Counted from the first letter of the stretch, positions 26,272 to 35,270 are shown. The stretch: 64,000 nucleotides of DNA from Alkalilimnicola ehrlichii (GCF_003399765.1 NZ_NFZV01000009.1:62001-126000), one strand, 5' to 3'. Numbers and translations: made by a program. The notes: generated by a model not told the origin, from the letters alone.

Positions 26272-27545
26272 GCGAAGTCATCACAGCAAGCGAGCCAAGA
26301 CGCAATGCGTTGCCCGGTGGCATTAATCCGCTGCTGCATTACGCACTGCTACCGTTACGAGTATTGTTCATCCTCGCCAGTACGGCCGCGATTAGCGTTA
26401 TTTTCGCGTTAGGTATGGTGCTGCATGGGGCACGGCAACTGTTGGCGCTGATTCCCGGCGTCACCGCTGTGGCTAACGGGTGGCACGTTGCTTACCATGC
26501 CGCGATTTATCGCTTAGGCCGGCGCATACTGAAAGACCCGCGCGACGAACCCATCCTGGCGGCGGTGATCTCGCTAATACTGACGACGGTGCCGGTCTTC
26601 GTGGTGCAGCTGATAGTGGTCGACATCAACTGGTTTCTGGTGTTGACGTTCTATGCCTTGGTGTTCGGTCCGAAACTACGGGGTTTTGTGCGAACTTTCA
26701 GTGCCTGGCACCAGGAGGTTCACCGGCGCGGCGGCATTCTCAAAGGTCCGAGCCCGTTCGAGCGGGTGTTCGGGTTTACCTTTATTGCATTGCTATTCAG
26801 CCTGCCGACCGGGCAGATTCAATCCGGCGTCGCGCACGTGATGCAACATCATCGCGAAAATGCCGGCGAGGACGATGCCTTCGAGTCTGCCGGCTATAAC
26901 CACGCGAGCCTGTGGGATTTCTACCGGTTTATGATCGGCCACGTTTTTTATCAGATCTTCCTGATTACGCCTTATCTCTACTTTAAGCGACGCGGGCGCG
27001 ATGATTTGGCAGCGATTCAAATCAAGGGGAATTTGGTCTATTTCGCCTTCGTCCTGCCGATTGCCCTATACAGCTGGCAGATCGCGGTGTTTTATGTGCT
27101 GGTGCCCTGGTTGGCGTCAGCGTTTATTTTGGGGCTTAACAACTGGGTTCAGCATCCGTTCTACGGTGGCCGCGCAGACGGCGACAACTACATGACTAAT
27201 ACCGTTACGCTGTTGGAGACGCCGGTGAACTTCCTCAACGAAGGCTATCATCTGGTGCATCATCATCGGGCCGGCCTACACTGGACGGAATCCCCGCAGG
27301 AATTCGAGGCCATGCGCGAACAGATGAAAAAGGCGGACTCGATCGTAATCCGCGATCTTGGCGTGCCGGATCTGTTTTTATATCTGACCGTGCTGGGGGC
27401 CTTTAATGTCGTCGCCCGTAAGTACGAGCCGTGGGAGCCTATGACGCACGAAGAGAAAGTCGCCCACCTTAAGTTACGTAGCCAGGCGCTGTCGGGTGCG
27501 GAAGCGGAAGTCCGCGATACGTTTGCCTCTGCCGGACAAGCCTGA
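26268..27545 (+). CDS. Membrane fatty acid desaturase
   Basis: This 425-residue membrane desaturase has His boxes HQEVH, HVMQHHREN and HLVHHH followed by RAGLHW. Hydrophobic segments lie near residues 30-60, 95-130 and 165-290. The start overlaps the stop of the upstream paralogue. Shared blocks with that gene (RDLGV, ARKYEPWEPMTHEEK) point to tandem duplication. It probably acts on the ACP-bound chain next to the FAAL/ACP pair. Whether it makes double or triple bonds cannot be read from sequence. Confidence 0.92.
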   Translation: MSEVITASEPRRNALPGGINPLLHYALLPLRVLFILASTAAISVIFALGMVLHGARQLLALIPGVTAVANGWHVAYHAAIYRLGRRILKDPRDEPILAAVISLILTTVPVFVVQLIVVDINWFLVLTFYALVFGPKLRGFVRTFSAWHQEVHRRGGILKGPSPFERVFGFTFIALLFSLPTGQIQSGVAHVMQHHRENAGEDDAFESAGYNHASLWDFYRFMIGHVFYQIFLITPYLYFKRRGRDDLAAIQIKGNLVYFAFVLPIALYSWQIAVFYVLVPWLASAFILGLNNWVQHPFYGGRADGDNYMTNTVTLLETPVNFLNEGYHLVHHHRAGLHWTESPQEFEAMREQMKKADSIVIRDLGVPDLFLYLTVLGAFNVVARKYEPWEPMTHEEKVAHLKLRSQALSGAEAEVRDTFASAGQA

Positions 27546-27583
27546 TATCGCCCTGTTGCCACAGTCGATAAACAAGGCTCAGG

Positions 27584-27624
27584 AGCGGGGGCTCGGGCAT
27601 GCCGAATGTCGCGCTGCCCCCGCT
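27584..27624 (+). terminator. Possible terminator after the desaturase pair
   Basis: A 9-base-pair GC-rich stem (AGCGGGGGC / GCCCCCGCT) with a 23-base loop is followed by TT. It lies between convergent genes and is a weak candidate. Confidence 0.35.
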
Positions 27625-27730
27625 TTACGTCGTTTGTTGTGCAAGCATAAAACGTACTGCCTTGCAGACCCGACGAGTGCCCACCGCGCAGTAATCGCAG
27701 GGCAAGCTTTGGAGCCGGTAGCGCGCTCGT

Positions 27731-28738
27731 TTACTCCGCGGCATCGATAATGGCTGGGTTCGAGAAGCGTTTACGGTAGGCTGTCGGCGACAGCCGTACC
27801 CGACGGTTAAACAGCGAGCAGAACGTGGCGACATCGGCGTAGCCGACACGTTCGGTGATTTGCGCGACTGTGAGCGAAGTAGAGCGCAGCAACTCTTGTG
27901 CAATCTGTATTCGATGCTGTTGCAGGTAAGCAAGCGGCGAAGTGTCGGTTTCTTTCTTAAAGCGCCGCAAGAGAGTGCGGGGGCTGATGTGGAAAGCGGC
28001 GGCCAGTCGAGGTAGGTCATAGGGTTCGTCGACGTGGTTAACCAGCCAACGCTGCACGCGAGCAGAGAATTTGTCCTCTTGAATAGGCGCGCGTAAGCGT
28101 CGATCGATGAATGGCGCTTGGCTATCGCGGCCTTGATCGATCAGGGCAACGTTCGCGGTTTGTTGCGCCAAGGTAGGGCCGGCGAAGGTGCGGACGAGGT
28201 GCAAGGCGAGGTCGGTCGCAGCGCTGAAGGCGCCTGCCGTTGTTACGCCGGTATCTTCCAACAGCAGCGCATCGGGTCTTACATCGATAGCTGGATATAG
28301 GCGAGCTAATATCGGCGCGAATAGCCATGCCGTGGTCGCCTTGCGGCCGCTGAGCAACCCCGCCTCGGCAAGCATAAAAGCGCCGACACAGATCGAAGCA
28401 ACCGGTACGCCGCGGGCGAAGGTGCGACGGATAAACGCGGCTTCGCGACCGTGCTCGGCAAGCCTGGTACGCGAGATGTCCAGCCCCCCGAAATCGAGTC
28501 CCGGCACGATTAATAGATCCATGTTGCTCGAAGCGGGGCTCGCGCTAAGACGTATGCCGCCAGCCGCTGTAACTCTCCGCCGCCCCACGCTGATCGTTTC
28601 GACGATAAAAGGGGGGCTGGCACAGCTTGTTTCGGTTTGTGCGATTCGGTTGGCTAATAGCAGCAAATCGTTGACTGCACAGACTTCCATCGTTAGACAG
28701 TCGGCATAAAGCAAAATGGCTACGCGTGTTTGTCCCAT
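27731..28738 (-). CDS. GlxA-family regulator (DJ-1/PfpI domain plus AraC helix-turn-helix)
   Basis: This 335-residue regulator has an N-terminal amidotransferase-like DJ-1/PfpI domain (about residues 5-190, with VPVASICVGAFMLAEAGLL) and a C-terminal AraC-type double helix-turn-helix (about 235-325, LPRLAAAFHISPRTLLRRF and ITERVGYADVATFCSLFNR). These proteins sense small metabolites. It is divergent from an HD-domain gene, its likely target. Confidence 0.92.
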   Translation of the reverse strand: MGQTRVAILLYADCLTMEVCAVNDLLLLANRIAQTETSCASPPFIVETISVGRRRVTAAGGIRLSASPASSNMDLLIVPGLDFGGLDISRTRLAEHGREAAFIRRTFARGVPVASICVGAFMLAEAGLLSGRKATTAWLFAPILARLYPAIDVRPDALLLEDTGVTTAGAFSAATDLALHLVRTFAGPTLAQQTANVALIDQGRDSQAPFIDRRLRAPIQEDKFSARVQRWLVNHVDEPYDLPRLAAAFHISPRTLLRRFKKETDTSPLAYLQQHRIQIAQELLRSTSLTVAQITERVGYADVATFCSLFNRRVRLSPTAYRKRFSNPAIIDAAE

Positions 28739-28851
28739 TTACTTTCTCGTGCTGGCGGTATTGCCAAATAATAGGGCGATAACGCCAATCCCGCCACATG
28801 CCTCCTACCAGCACACTATGCCTTATTCGTCGACTACGAGAGGCTATTACA

Positions 28852-29649
28852 ATGGCAAGGTTGGGTTCCTACGAATGGGGCGAGCAAACCGACGGTATTT
28901 TGTCCGCGGCTGACCGGATGCGCTTGCTCGCGGGGTTAATCAGAGCCCAAGTGGCGGAGGCTCTATCGCATGCTGCAAAACGGTTTGGCAGCTACCGTCG
29001 TCGTACGACTCGCGTGAGGCTCGATACCGTTGCGGTGCCCGATTCCGTTGCGACTCGCGTTGCGGATGAGTTAGCGGGGCGCTACTACACCCAAGCGCTA
29101 CGGCTGCATTGCCTGCGCACGTACTATTTCGGCCACCTGTGGGCGCAGTTCTACGGCCTTCGTGTCGATACCGAGACGTTGTATGTTGCGAGCCTGCTGC
29201 ACGATCTAGGTTTGTCGCCGCAGTTTGCGAAACCGTCGAGTTGTTGCGGATTTGCTATTGTTGGTGCCCGCGAGGCAAAGCAAGCCGTAGCCAAGTTGCA
29301 TTGGCCCGAAGAGCGACAACGAGCCGTTTATGAAGCGATCAGCTATCACCTGAACCCGTACTTGTCGATCGCGAAACATGAGCCGGAAGCAGTTTGCTTA
29401 CAACGGGCGGCGCATTTGGATGTCGTCGGGGCTGGGCGGCATTTGTTGCCGCTTGCTGCGATTGCCGACGTCCATCAACGGTTTCCGCGCCATGATTTTC
29501 GCGAAGAAATACTGGCAACGATGACGGCGATGGTGCACGCGCCGAATTCCCACGCCGCCGTGCTCGGCAAGTTGGGGTTCGCCAAGCTAGCCGCCGGTAA
29601 CCCATTGAACGGTATGCCCTACAGTAAGCACGGCCCGCTGAGCAGGTAA
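28852..29649 (+). CDS. HD-domain protein (cyanamide-hydratase-like)
   Basis: This 265-residue protein of the HD superfamily has metal-ligand motifs LRLHCLRTYYFG and SLLHDLGL, then SYHLN and ADVHQRF. The start MARLGSYEWGEQ at 28852 has GAGAGG 8 bases upstream; the frame open from 28798 has no ribosome site. Proteins of this shape are often named cyanamide hydratase-like, but the substrate is not established. It is divergent from the GlxA-type regulator. Confidence 0.8.
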   Translation: MARLGSYEWGEQTDGILSAADRMRLLAGLIRAQVAEALSHAAKRFGSYRRRTTRVRLDTVAVPDSVATRVADELAGRYYTQALRLHCLRTYYFGHLWAQFYGLRVDTETLYVASLLHDLGLSPQFAKPSSCCGFAIVGAREAKQAVAKLHWPEERQRAVYEAISYHLNPYLSIAKHEPEAVCLQRAAHLDVVGAGRHLLPLAAIADVHQRFPRHDFREEILATMTAMVHAPNSHAAVLGKLGFAKLAAGNPLNGMPYSKHGPLSR

Positions 29650-29712
29650 CTTTAGGCGTAGTCCAGGACGAACGCTGTCGAAGGGCGCTTTGTATCGGTA
29701 TGGCCGCTATGG

Positions 29713-30183
29713 TTACGCAAAGCCCGGCGGGTTCCACTCTTCCATCATCCGTGTCCGAGCGGCGTCCAGGCGTTCGGACATGAGTCCGGAGAAGCGTTTA
29801 AGTACTTGATAACCGAACTCATGATTCTCCCCGCAATAGGTGAGGATAGACTGGCCGTCGAACTCTAGAACCGACGTATCTTCGATGGCTCTTGCATTGA
29901 AATCCCACTTATACGGGGCGATCAACCAGGACCAGCCCAACACCTGATCTGGCCCCAACTCTTGCACGACCAGGGTGGGACCGCTGATGGCGGGTATTTC
30001 TAGCGAAACCCTGCCGCTGAGTATGAGGTAAAAGGTGGCTGCCGGTTCGCCGTGACGAAATAGCAGCTGCTCGCGGCCGAAGCGTTTTTCGGTGGCATGT
30101 TTCGCGATAAACTCAATGAACGCCGGGCTCATATCGGAGAAGAAAGCGTACTCCGAGAGTTGCTTTGCGGTAGGCGTTAGCAT
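29713..30183 (-). CDS. Cyclic-nucleotide-binding (Crp-fold) domain protein without DNA-binding domain
   Basis: This 156-residue protein consists almost entirely of a cNMP-binding beta-roll (about residues 14-130: LLFRHGEPAATFYLILSGRV, then VLGWSWLI). There is no C-terminal winged helix, so it is not a Crp-type activator by itself. The start at 30183 has AGGAG 9 bases upstream. The ligand and any partner are unknown. Confidence 0.8.
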   Translation of the reverse strand: MLTPTAKQLSEYAFFSDMSPAFIEFIAKHATEKRFGREQLLFRHGEPAATFYLILSGRVSLEIPAISGPTLVVQELGPDQVLGWSWLIAPYKWDFNARAIEDTSVLEFDGQSILTYCGENHEFGYQVLKRFSGLMSERLDAARTRMMEEWNPPGFA

Positions 30184-30345
30184 AGTCACGATCTCCTGAC
30201 TCGGACCGATCCCGTAGTAGTGCGGCGATCGGCCTGACTATCGGCGAAGGCGCAATTAGCGCCAAGCCTCTCAGCAGACAACTATGACCGGAGCCCGAAA
30301 TATCAACGGCGAGTCGATTGATAGGCGAGTAGGGCGAGAGCATTT

Positions 30346-30374
30346 GCTGCTGCGGCTAGAACAGCCGCAGCAGC
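30346..30374 (-). terminator. Hairpin after the acyl-CoA dehydrogenase gene
   Basis: A perfect 12-base-pair stem (GCTGCTGCGGCT / AGCCGCAGCAGC) with a 5-base loop starts 8 bases after the stop. No T run follows. Confidence 0.6.
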
Positions 30375-30381
30375 ATGAGGC

Positions 30382-31605
30382 TTACAGGTAAGGCTTCATC
30401 TCCAGTTTGGCGATGGCGTTACGGTGTACTTCGTCCGGGCCGTCGGCGGTGCGTAGATGGCGTGCGTAGGCGTAGAGGTCCGCTAGGGGGAAGTCTTCGG
30501 TGTAGCCGGCCGCGCCGTGCGCCTGGATAGCCCAATCTATGATCTGGCAGGTCATGTTGGGTACCGCGACCTTAATCATAGCGATTTGCTGCCGTGCTTC
30601 CTTATTACCGACCAAGTCCATCATTTGCGCGGCATTCAACACCAGCAGGCGGGATTGGTCGATCATAATGCGGGCATCGGCTACCCGTTCCCGCCATACG
30701 CCTTGTTCCGATAACCGCTTACCAAAGGCTATCCGCGAGGCAAGACGCTTACATAGCAGTTCCAGCGAGAGCTCGGCTTGACCGATCGCGCGCATGCAGT
30801 GATGAATGCGGCCGGGCCCGAGGCGGCCTTGGGCGATCTCGAAACCGCGGCCTTCGCCCAGGATGAGATTCTCGGCCGGTACACGCACGTTTTCGAACAA
30901 AATTTCCGGGTGCCCCTTTGGAGCGTGGTAGTAGCCGTAAACCGGCATGTCGCGGACTACAGTCACGCCCGGAGTGTCCTTCGGCACGATAATCATGGAC
31001 TGTTGCTTATGCCGGTCTGGGTTATTCGGGTCCGTTTTACCCATGACAATGAATATCTTAGTACGCTCATTACAGCCGCCGGTGATGAACCATTTACGGC
31101 CGTTGATCACGTACTCGTCGCCGTCGCGCTCAATGCGCGTTTCGATATTGGTCGCATCGCTGGAAGCCACGGCCGGTTCCGTCATGGCAAAAGCGGAGCG
31201 AATCTCGCCGTCGAGTAGGGGCATCAGCCAGCGCTGTTTTTGCGCGTCGCTGCCATAGCGAGCCAGCACTTCCATGTTGCCGGTATCCGGTGCGGCGCAA
31301 TTGAACACTTCCGAGGCCCAGGTGACGCGCCCCATGATTTCTGCCAGTGGCGCATACTCCAGATTGGCCAAGCCCGGGCTGTACTCGCCGTACTCCGGCG
31401 GTAGGAACAGATTCCACAGGCCGAGTTCGCGTGCCTTGGGCTTTAACTCCTCGACGATGGGCACCGGGCCGTACCCGCGGCCGTTTTTATGGTTCTCCGC
31501 CAGTTGCTCTTCGTAGACGGTAATATTGGGGTAAATATGCTCGTCCATGAAGGCAAGCAGTTTCTCGCGCAGCTCTTGAACTTTGGGGGAATACCGGAAA
31601 TCCAT
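30382..31605 (-). CDS. Acyl-CoA dehydrogenase
   Basis: This 407-residue FAD enzyme catalyses the first step of beta-oxidation. The motifs are [17 protein letters not shown] (about residues 137-153, flavin/substrate-binding), [32 protein letters not shown] and the C-terminal [20 protein letters not shown]. The start at 31605 has GGAG upstream. It is divergent from a LysR gene, its probable regulator. It is closest to the longer ACAD10/11-like group by motif impression; the substrate length is unknown. Confidence 0.93.
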   Translation of the reverse strand: MDFRYSPKVQELREKLLAFMDEHIYPNITVYEEQLAENHKNGRGYGPVPIVEELKPKARELGLWNLFLPPEYGEYSPGLANLEYAPLAEIMGRVTWASEVFNCAAPDTGNMEVLARYGSDAQKQRWLMPLLDGEIRSAFAMTEPAVASSDATNIETRIERDGDEYVINGRKWFITGGCNERTKIFIVMGKTDPNNPDRHKQQSMIIVPKDTPGVTVVRDMPVYGYYHAPKGHPEILFENVRVPAENLILGEGRGFEIAQGRLGPGRIHHCMRAIGQAELSLELLCKRLASRIAFGKRLSEQGVWRERVADARIMIDQSRLLVLNAAQMMDLVGNKEARQQIAMIKVAVPNMTCQIIDWAIQAHGAAGYTEDFPLADLYAYARHLRTADGPDEVHRNAIAKLEMKPYL

Positions 31606-31708
31606 CGTCGTGCTCCGTTCGCTTGCTGTTTCTGGTTAGTAATCAGAGCTTGGCGCTTCGGTGCTTAATCAGTCAAATGAATGTTTATTATGAGGTATTA
31701 TAAATGAC

Positions 31709-32614
31709 ATGGATTTATCGCGTATTGATCTGAACCTATTGGTGGTCCTCGAAGCCATCTATACCGAAGGCGGGCTGACGCGCGCGGGAGAGCGGCTGAA
31801 CGTTACGCAGCCGGCGGTGAGTCATGCCTTGGGCCGATTGCGGAACTTGCTCGGCGACCCGCTGTTTGTGCGCGAGGGGCACGGGATGGTGCCGACGCCT
31901 TTTACCCGCAACCTCATCGGGCCGTTACGACAGGCGCTACGGGCCATGGAATTGACCCTGAACGAGGCAAAGCGCTTTGATCCGGGAGTCTCCGCCCAGC
32001 GTTTCACCTTAGGCTGCCGCGATGCGCTGGAGCTTCGCGTTTTACCTAGGCTCATGTACGGCTTGAGCGAGTCGGCGCCGGAGCTGGAAATCGCCACGGT
32101 TAGTTTCCGCCGTCGCGATATCGAAGCCGATTTGTTTAGCGGTCAGCTCGATCTGGTGACGGATTCGTTGCTGCCGCGCTCGCGCAATATTCGCCATGTT
32201 CATATCAACACCGATCCGCTAGTGGTCATGGCGCGTAAGGATCACCCAGCCCTAGCAGATGGCTTGGACCTGGAGGCGTATCTTGAGCAGCGCCACATTC
32301 TGGTCAGCTCCCGCCGTACGGGGCAGGGGATGGAAGACTTCGAATTGGCTCGGGGTGGCTTGCAACGGAAGGTAAGCCTCCGTTGCCAGCATTTCTTTGC
32401 GGCTTCGCGGGTTGTGCGGGAAACCGACCTGCTGCTAACGATACCGGGGCGATTGGCAGGCCTGCTTAATATTGACGATGCTTATGCGCTGGTGCCTTTC
32501 CCGCTGGATATGCCGCCGCAGGATGTCTATCTCTGCTGGCATGCCAATGTCGATAACGACCCGGCTAACTATTGGCTGCGGCAGCAAATTATAGCGGTTT
32601 TAGAAGCAGTATAA
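31709..32614 (+). CDS. LysR-family transcriptional regulator
   Basis: This 301-residue regulator has an N-terminal winged helix (RIDLNLLVVLEAIYTEGGLT, TQPAVSHALGRLR) and a periplasmic-binding-like effector domain. The DLNLL start is typical of the NodD/NahR/LeuO branch. It is divergent from the acyl-CoA dehydrogenase gene and probably controls it; no operator was assigned. Confidence 0.93.
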   Translation: MDLSRIDLNLLVVLEAIYTEGGLTRAGERLNVTQPAVSHALGRLRNLLGDPLFVREGHGMVPTPFTRNLIGPLRQALRAMELTLNEAKRFDPGVSAQRFTLGCRDALELRVLPRLMYGLSESAPELEIATVSFRRRDIEADLFSGQLDLVTDSLLPRSRNIRHVHINTDPLVVMARKDHPALADGLDLEAYLEQRHILVSSRRTGQGMEDFELARGGLQRKVSLRCQHFFAASRVVRETDLLLTIPGRLAGLLNIDDAYALVPFPLDMPPQDVYLCWHANVDNDPANYWLRQQIIAVLEAV

Positions 32615-32673
32615 TGTTTTCATAGGCAGTGCGGTAAAAGCGCTTTCGCTCGCGTCTGCATTCGGTCGATTAT

Positions 32674-32703
32674 CTGCTGCTGGAAATGATTTTCCAGCAG
32701 CAG
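32674..32703 (+). terminator. Hairpin after the lysR gene
   Basis: A perfect 13-base-pair stem (CTGCTGCTGGAAA and its complement) with a TGAT loop lies 60 bases after the stop. Confidence 0.6.
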
Positions 32704-32807
32704 GATAGGTGCTTGCCTGTCCGGCAAGCTATGATAGTGTGTGTGACGGTCGCTATGTCTTGGCCGATTCCTTATTAATCCATCGCACGTTTCCATTTGA
32801 GTCAGCT

Positions 32808-33254
32808 GTGAGAACCGATAGTCGCTTGTCCCGCATGTTGCATGTGCTGTTACATATGGCACGGGAGGATGACCCCATTACCTCCGAGCAGCTAGCAACT
32901 ATGTTGGGCACGAATGCCGCTGTCGTGCGTCGTACCATGGCCGGTCTACGTAAAGCAGGTTATGTGCAATCGGAAAAAGGCCATAAGGGCGGGTGGCAAA
33001 TTGCCTGCGATCTCGATGCTGTCACGTTACTGGATATCCACCATGCCGTGGGCGGCCCCCGCATCTTTGCGATCGGCACGGACCGGCAAAACCCTGATTG
33101 TGCGGTAGAGCGCGTTGTCAACGATGCCATAGCCGATGCCTTGCAGCAGGCGGAGAAACTACTGATAGAGCGTCTGGGTGCGGTCACCCTGGCCGATCTG
33201 GCTGGCGAGTTCGACGCCATTGTCGACCAGCGAAGCAAGAATACCCCGCACTGA
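32808..33254 (+). CDS. Rrf2-family transcriptional regulator
   Basis: This 148-residue regulator starts at GTG 32808 (MRTDSRLSRMLHVLLHMA). The winged helix is visible in SEQLATMLGTNAAVVRRTMAGL and KGHKGGWQIA. It carries a single Cys (NPDCAVERV), not the three Cys that hold an Fe-S cluster in IscR. The longer frame from 32709 is not conserved at its N-terminus. It is paired with the flavin reductase gene downstream. Confidence 0.85.
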   Translation: MRTDSRLSRMLHVLLHMAREDDPITSEQLATMLGTNAAVVRRTMAGLRKAGYVQSEKGHKGGWQIACDLDAVTLLDIHHAVGGPRIFAIGTDRQNPDCAVERVVNDAIADALQQAEKLLIERLGAVTLADLAGEFDAIVDQRSKNTPH

Positions 33255-33394
33255 ACAATCGTTTTCCGGTTGCCTTTTCCTTCCCAGCCTAAGTTGTAGA
33301 ACCGCTCCCTGGGTGCGTCACAGGCATTGACGCTGCCCGCTTATTATGTAACAACAAAAGATACGTGAAAACAATATTTGCTGGAGGACGTTCT

Positions 33395-34279
33395 ATGCTC
33401 TTGGACGCAATTATCATCGGAGGTAGCTATGCCGGTCTATCCGCCGCGCTGCCGTTGGCGCGCGCGCGGCGTCGAGTTTTAGTCATTGATGCCGGTTTGC
33501 GGCGTAACCGATTCTCTGAGCATTCCCATGGCTTTCTGGGGCAAGACGGTGTGCCGCCAGGGCAAATTGCGGCCCAAGGCCGGGAGCAGCTATTGGCGTA
33601 TCCAACCGTGGAGTGGAAAGAAGGTACTGTTCGTACGGTGAGCGGCGAGGCCGACGGGTTTATCGTAGCGCTTTCGGATGGAAGCGAAAGCCGTGCGCGT
33701 CGCCTCATCCTAGCGACAGGTGTCATCGATGAACTCCCGGACATTCCCGGCTTGGCCGAGCGTTGGGGTAAGCACGTCTTTCATTGCCCTTATTGTCACG
33801 GCTACGAACTTAATGAAGGGCGGATCGGTGTGCTGGCGGGTTCTCAGATGTCTATGCACCAAGCGTTGATGTTGCCCGATTGGGGCCGGACAACGTTGTT
33901 TCTCAATGGAAGCGCACTTGATCTTGAACAGCAGGCTCAGTTAGAGGCGCGAGGCGTTGCGGTAGAAGAGGGGGCCGTGGCGGGCCTTGAAGGCGAGGGC
34001 GTTACCGTTGCCATGCAGGATGGCCGTGCCTTTCCGTTGGCTGGACTATTCGTTGCCCCCCGCGTTCGGCCATGCCCGGTGGTTGTCGAGATGGGCTGCG
34101 CCTTAGAAGAGACGCCGCTTGGGGATATCGTCAAAACGGATCAGTTCAAGGCAACGTCGATTCCTGGCGTATTTGCGTGTGGCGATATGGCTCGTGCCGC
34201 AGGATCGGTTCCGCTGGCGGTGGGCGATGGTGCAATGGCAGGGACGGCTGTGCACCGTTCGTTAATGTTCGGTCTGTGA
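33395..34279 (+). CDS. Thioredoxin-reductase-like NAD(P)/FAD-dependent oxidoreductase
   Basis: This 294-residue flavoprotein has the FAD motif IIIGGSYAGLSAALPLARA at the N-terminus, a redox-active pair CPYC (HCPYCHGYEL, about residue 135), and the C-terminal FACGDMARAAGSVPLAVGDG. The start at 33395 follows GGAGG. The length and fold match low-molecular-weight thioredoxin reductase, but no thioredoxin gene is near. It follows an Rrf2 gene, a pairing seen in many genomes and suggestive of redox control. Confidence 0.9.
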   Translation: MLLDAIIIGGSYAGLSAALPLARARRRVLVIDAGLRRNRFSEHSHGFLGQDGVPPGQIAAQGREQLLAYPTVEWKEGTVRTVSGEADGFIVALSDGSESRARRLILATGVIDELPDIPGLAERWGKHVFHCPYCHGYELNEGRIGVLAGSQMSMHQALMLPDWGRTTLFLNGSALDLEQQAQLEARGVAVEEGAVAGLEGEGVTVAMQDGRAFPLAGLFVAPRVRPCPVVVEMGCALEETPLGDIVKTDQFKATSIPGVFACGDMARAAGSVPLAVGDGAMAGTAVHRSLMFGL

Positions 34280-34334
34280 GAGCTTCGCCTCAAATACTGC
34301 CGGAGCAGGGTGGGTAACAGGTTGCTGTTGGGCG

Positions 34335-34362
34335 AATATAGCGGCTTGCCGGCCGCTATATT
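34335..34362. terminator. Bidirectional hairpin between convergent genes
   Basis: A perfect 11-base-pair stem (AATATAGCGGC / GCCGCTATATT) with a 6-base loop lies between the oxidoreductase and the siderophore-binding protein genes. Confidence 0.65.
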
Positions 34363-34374
34363 TCCGGAAGAGTG

Positions 34375-35229
34375 TCAGTGTTGCAGTGCAGTAACCACTT
34401 CGTCGATCTGTAGGCTTAAGCTCTGTAGACCGCCGCCGGAAAGGTACCAAAGGGCAGGAGAGAGTACGACGAGTTTGGTTTCCTCGGCTCCGGCTTCGGC
34501 GAAGGCGGCACGCACGGTGTCGAGATCGACGGAATCGCCGCCGATGGCTCCGCTGCGATCGATGATCAGCAGGGTTTCCGGGGCCATTTCGGCGACGGCC
34601 TCGGCAGAAAGCGGGCGGAATATGCGGCTGCCACGCTCAAGGCTGGGTACGCTGTCGGGGATCTCGGGTTGGGTTAGACCGAGCACGTCATACATCACCG
34701 GATGGCTGCTGAGAATCAGATTACCGTCGTTATGGGTGGCGACCAGCACCGGCGCTGTGCCGGCTAGCGTTTCGCGTGCGTGCTCGATATGGACGCGAAG
34801 GCGTTCTAGAGCACTTTCGGCTTCTGCGGCGGCGTCGAGTCGAGCGGCCAAATCCCGTACATTCTCATTGAAAGCGCCAAGGTAGTCGCTGCCGTCTAAA
34901 CCGGTGTTCAGCACAGGGGCGATTTCTTCGAATGTCTGCTGCCACTCGACTTGGCGGCCGGTAATCAGAATCAGGCTGGGTTCGGCGTCGCGAATGGCCT
35001 CGAAATCGGGGGTCCGTAGGCCGCCGACATCGGCATAATCGGCACTGGCATAACGTTCGAGATATTCCGGTAGGGCCTGTTTAGGCAGCGCGACAATGTG
35101 CTCGTTGAGGCCGAGTTCTTCCAGAGTATCGAGGCTGCCGTGATCGAAAGAAACAATCCGCTCGCCGGCGTGAGCGGTAGTTGCGGCGAAAAGGACGGTG
35201 GCGATTAGGGTAGCGGGCTTCAGCTTCAC
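34375..35229 (-). CDS. Siderophore ABC-transporter substrate-binding protein (CeuE/YclQ/FatB-like)
   Basis: This 284-residue periplasmic protein has a signal peptide (cleavage near TAHAGE). It has the helical-hinge siderophore-binding fold with FDHGSLDTLEELGLNE, ALPKQALPEYLERY, VGGLRTPDFEAIRDAEPSLI and ITGRQ, a pattern typical of CeuE/YclQ/FatB proteins that bind catecholate or petrobactin-type siderophores. Permease and ATPase genes are not adjacent. A Fur-box-like sequence lies directly upstream, so it is probably iron-repressed. An HmuT-type haem-binding role is less likely. Confidence 0.82.
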   Translation of the reverse strand: MKLKPATLIATVLFAATTAHAGERIVSFDHGSLDTLEELGLNEHIVALPKQALPEYLERYASADYADVGGLRTPDFEAIRDAEPSLILITGRQVEWQQTFEEIAPVLNTGLDGSDYLGAFNENVRDLAARLDAAAEAESALERLRVHIEHARETLAGTAPVLVATHNDGNLILSSHPVMYDVLGLTQPEIPDSVPSLERGSRIFRPLSAEAVAEMAPETLLIIDRSGAIGGDSVDLDTVRAAFAEAGAEETKLVVLSPALWYLSGGGLQSLSLQIDEVVTALQH

Positions 35230-35250
35230 GAGTGTAGGCGCTCCATGCGA

Positions 35251-35270
35251 ATAATAATAATTATCATTCT
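35251..35270 (-). promoter_or_regulatory. Fur box
   Basis: On the minus strand the sequence AGAATGATAATTATTATTAT resembles the consensus GATAATGATAATCATTATC. It lies about 20-40 bases upstream of the start of the siderophore-binding protein gene, where Fur would block transcription. Confidence 0.7.
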
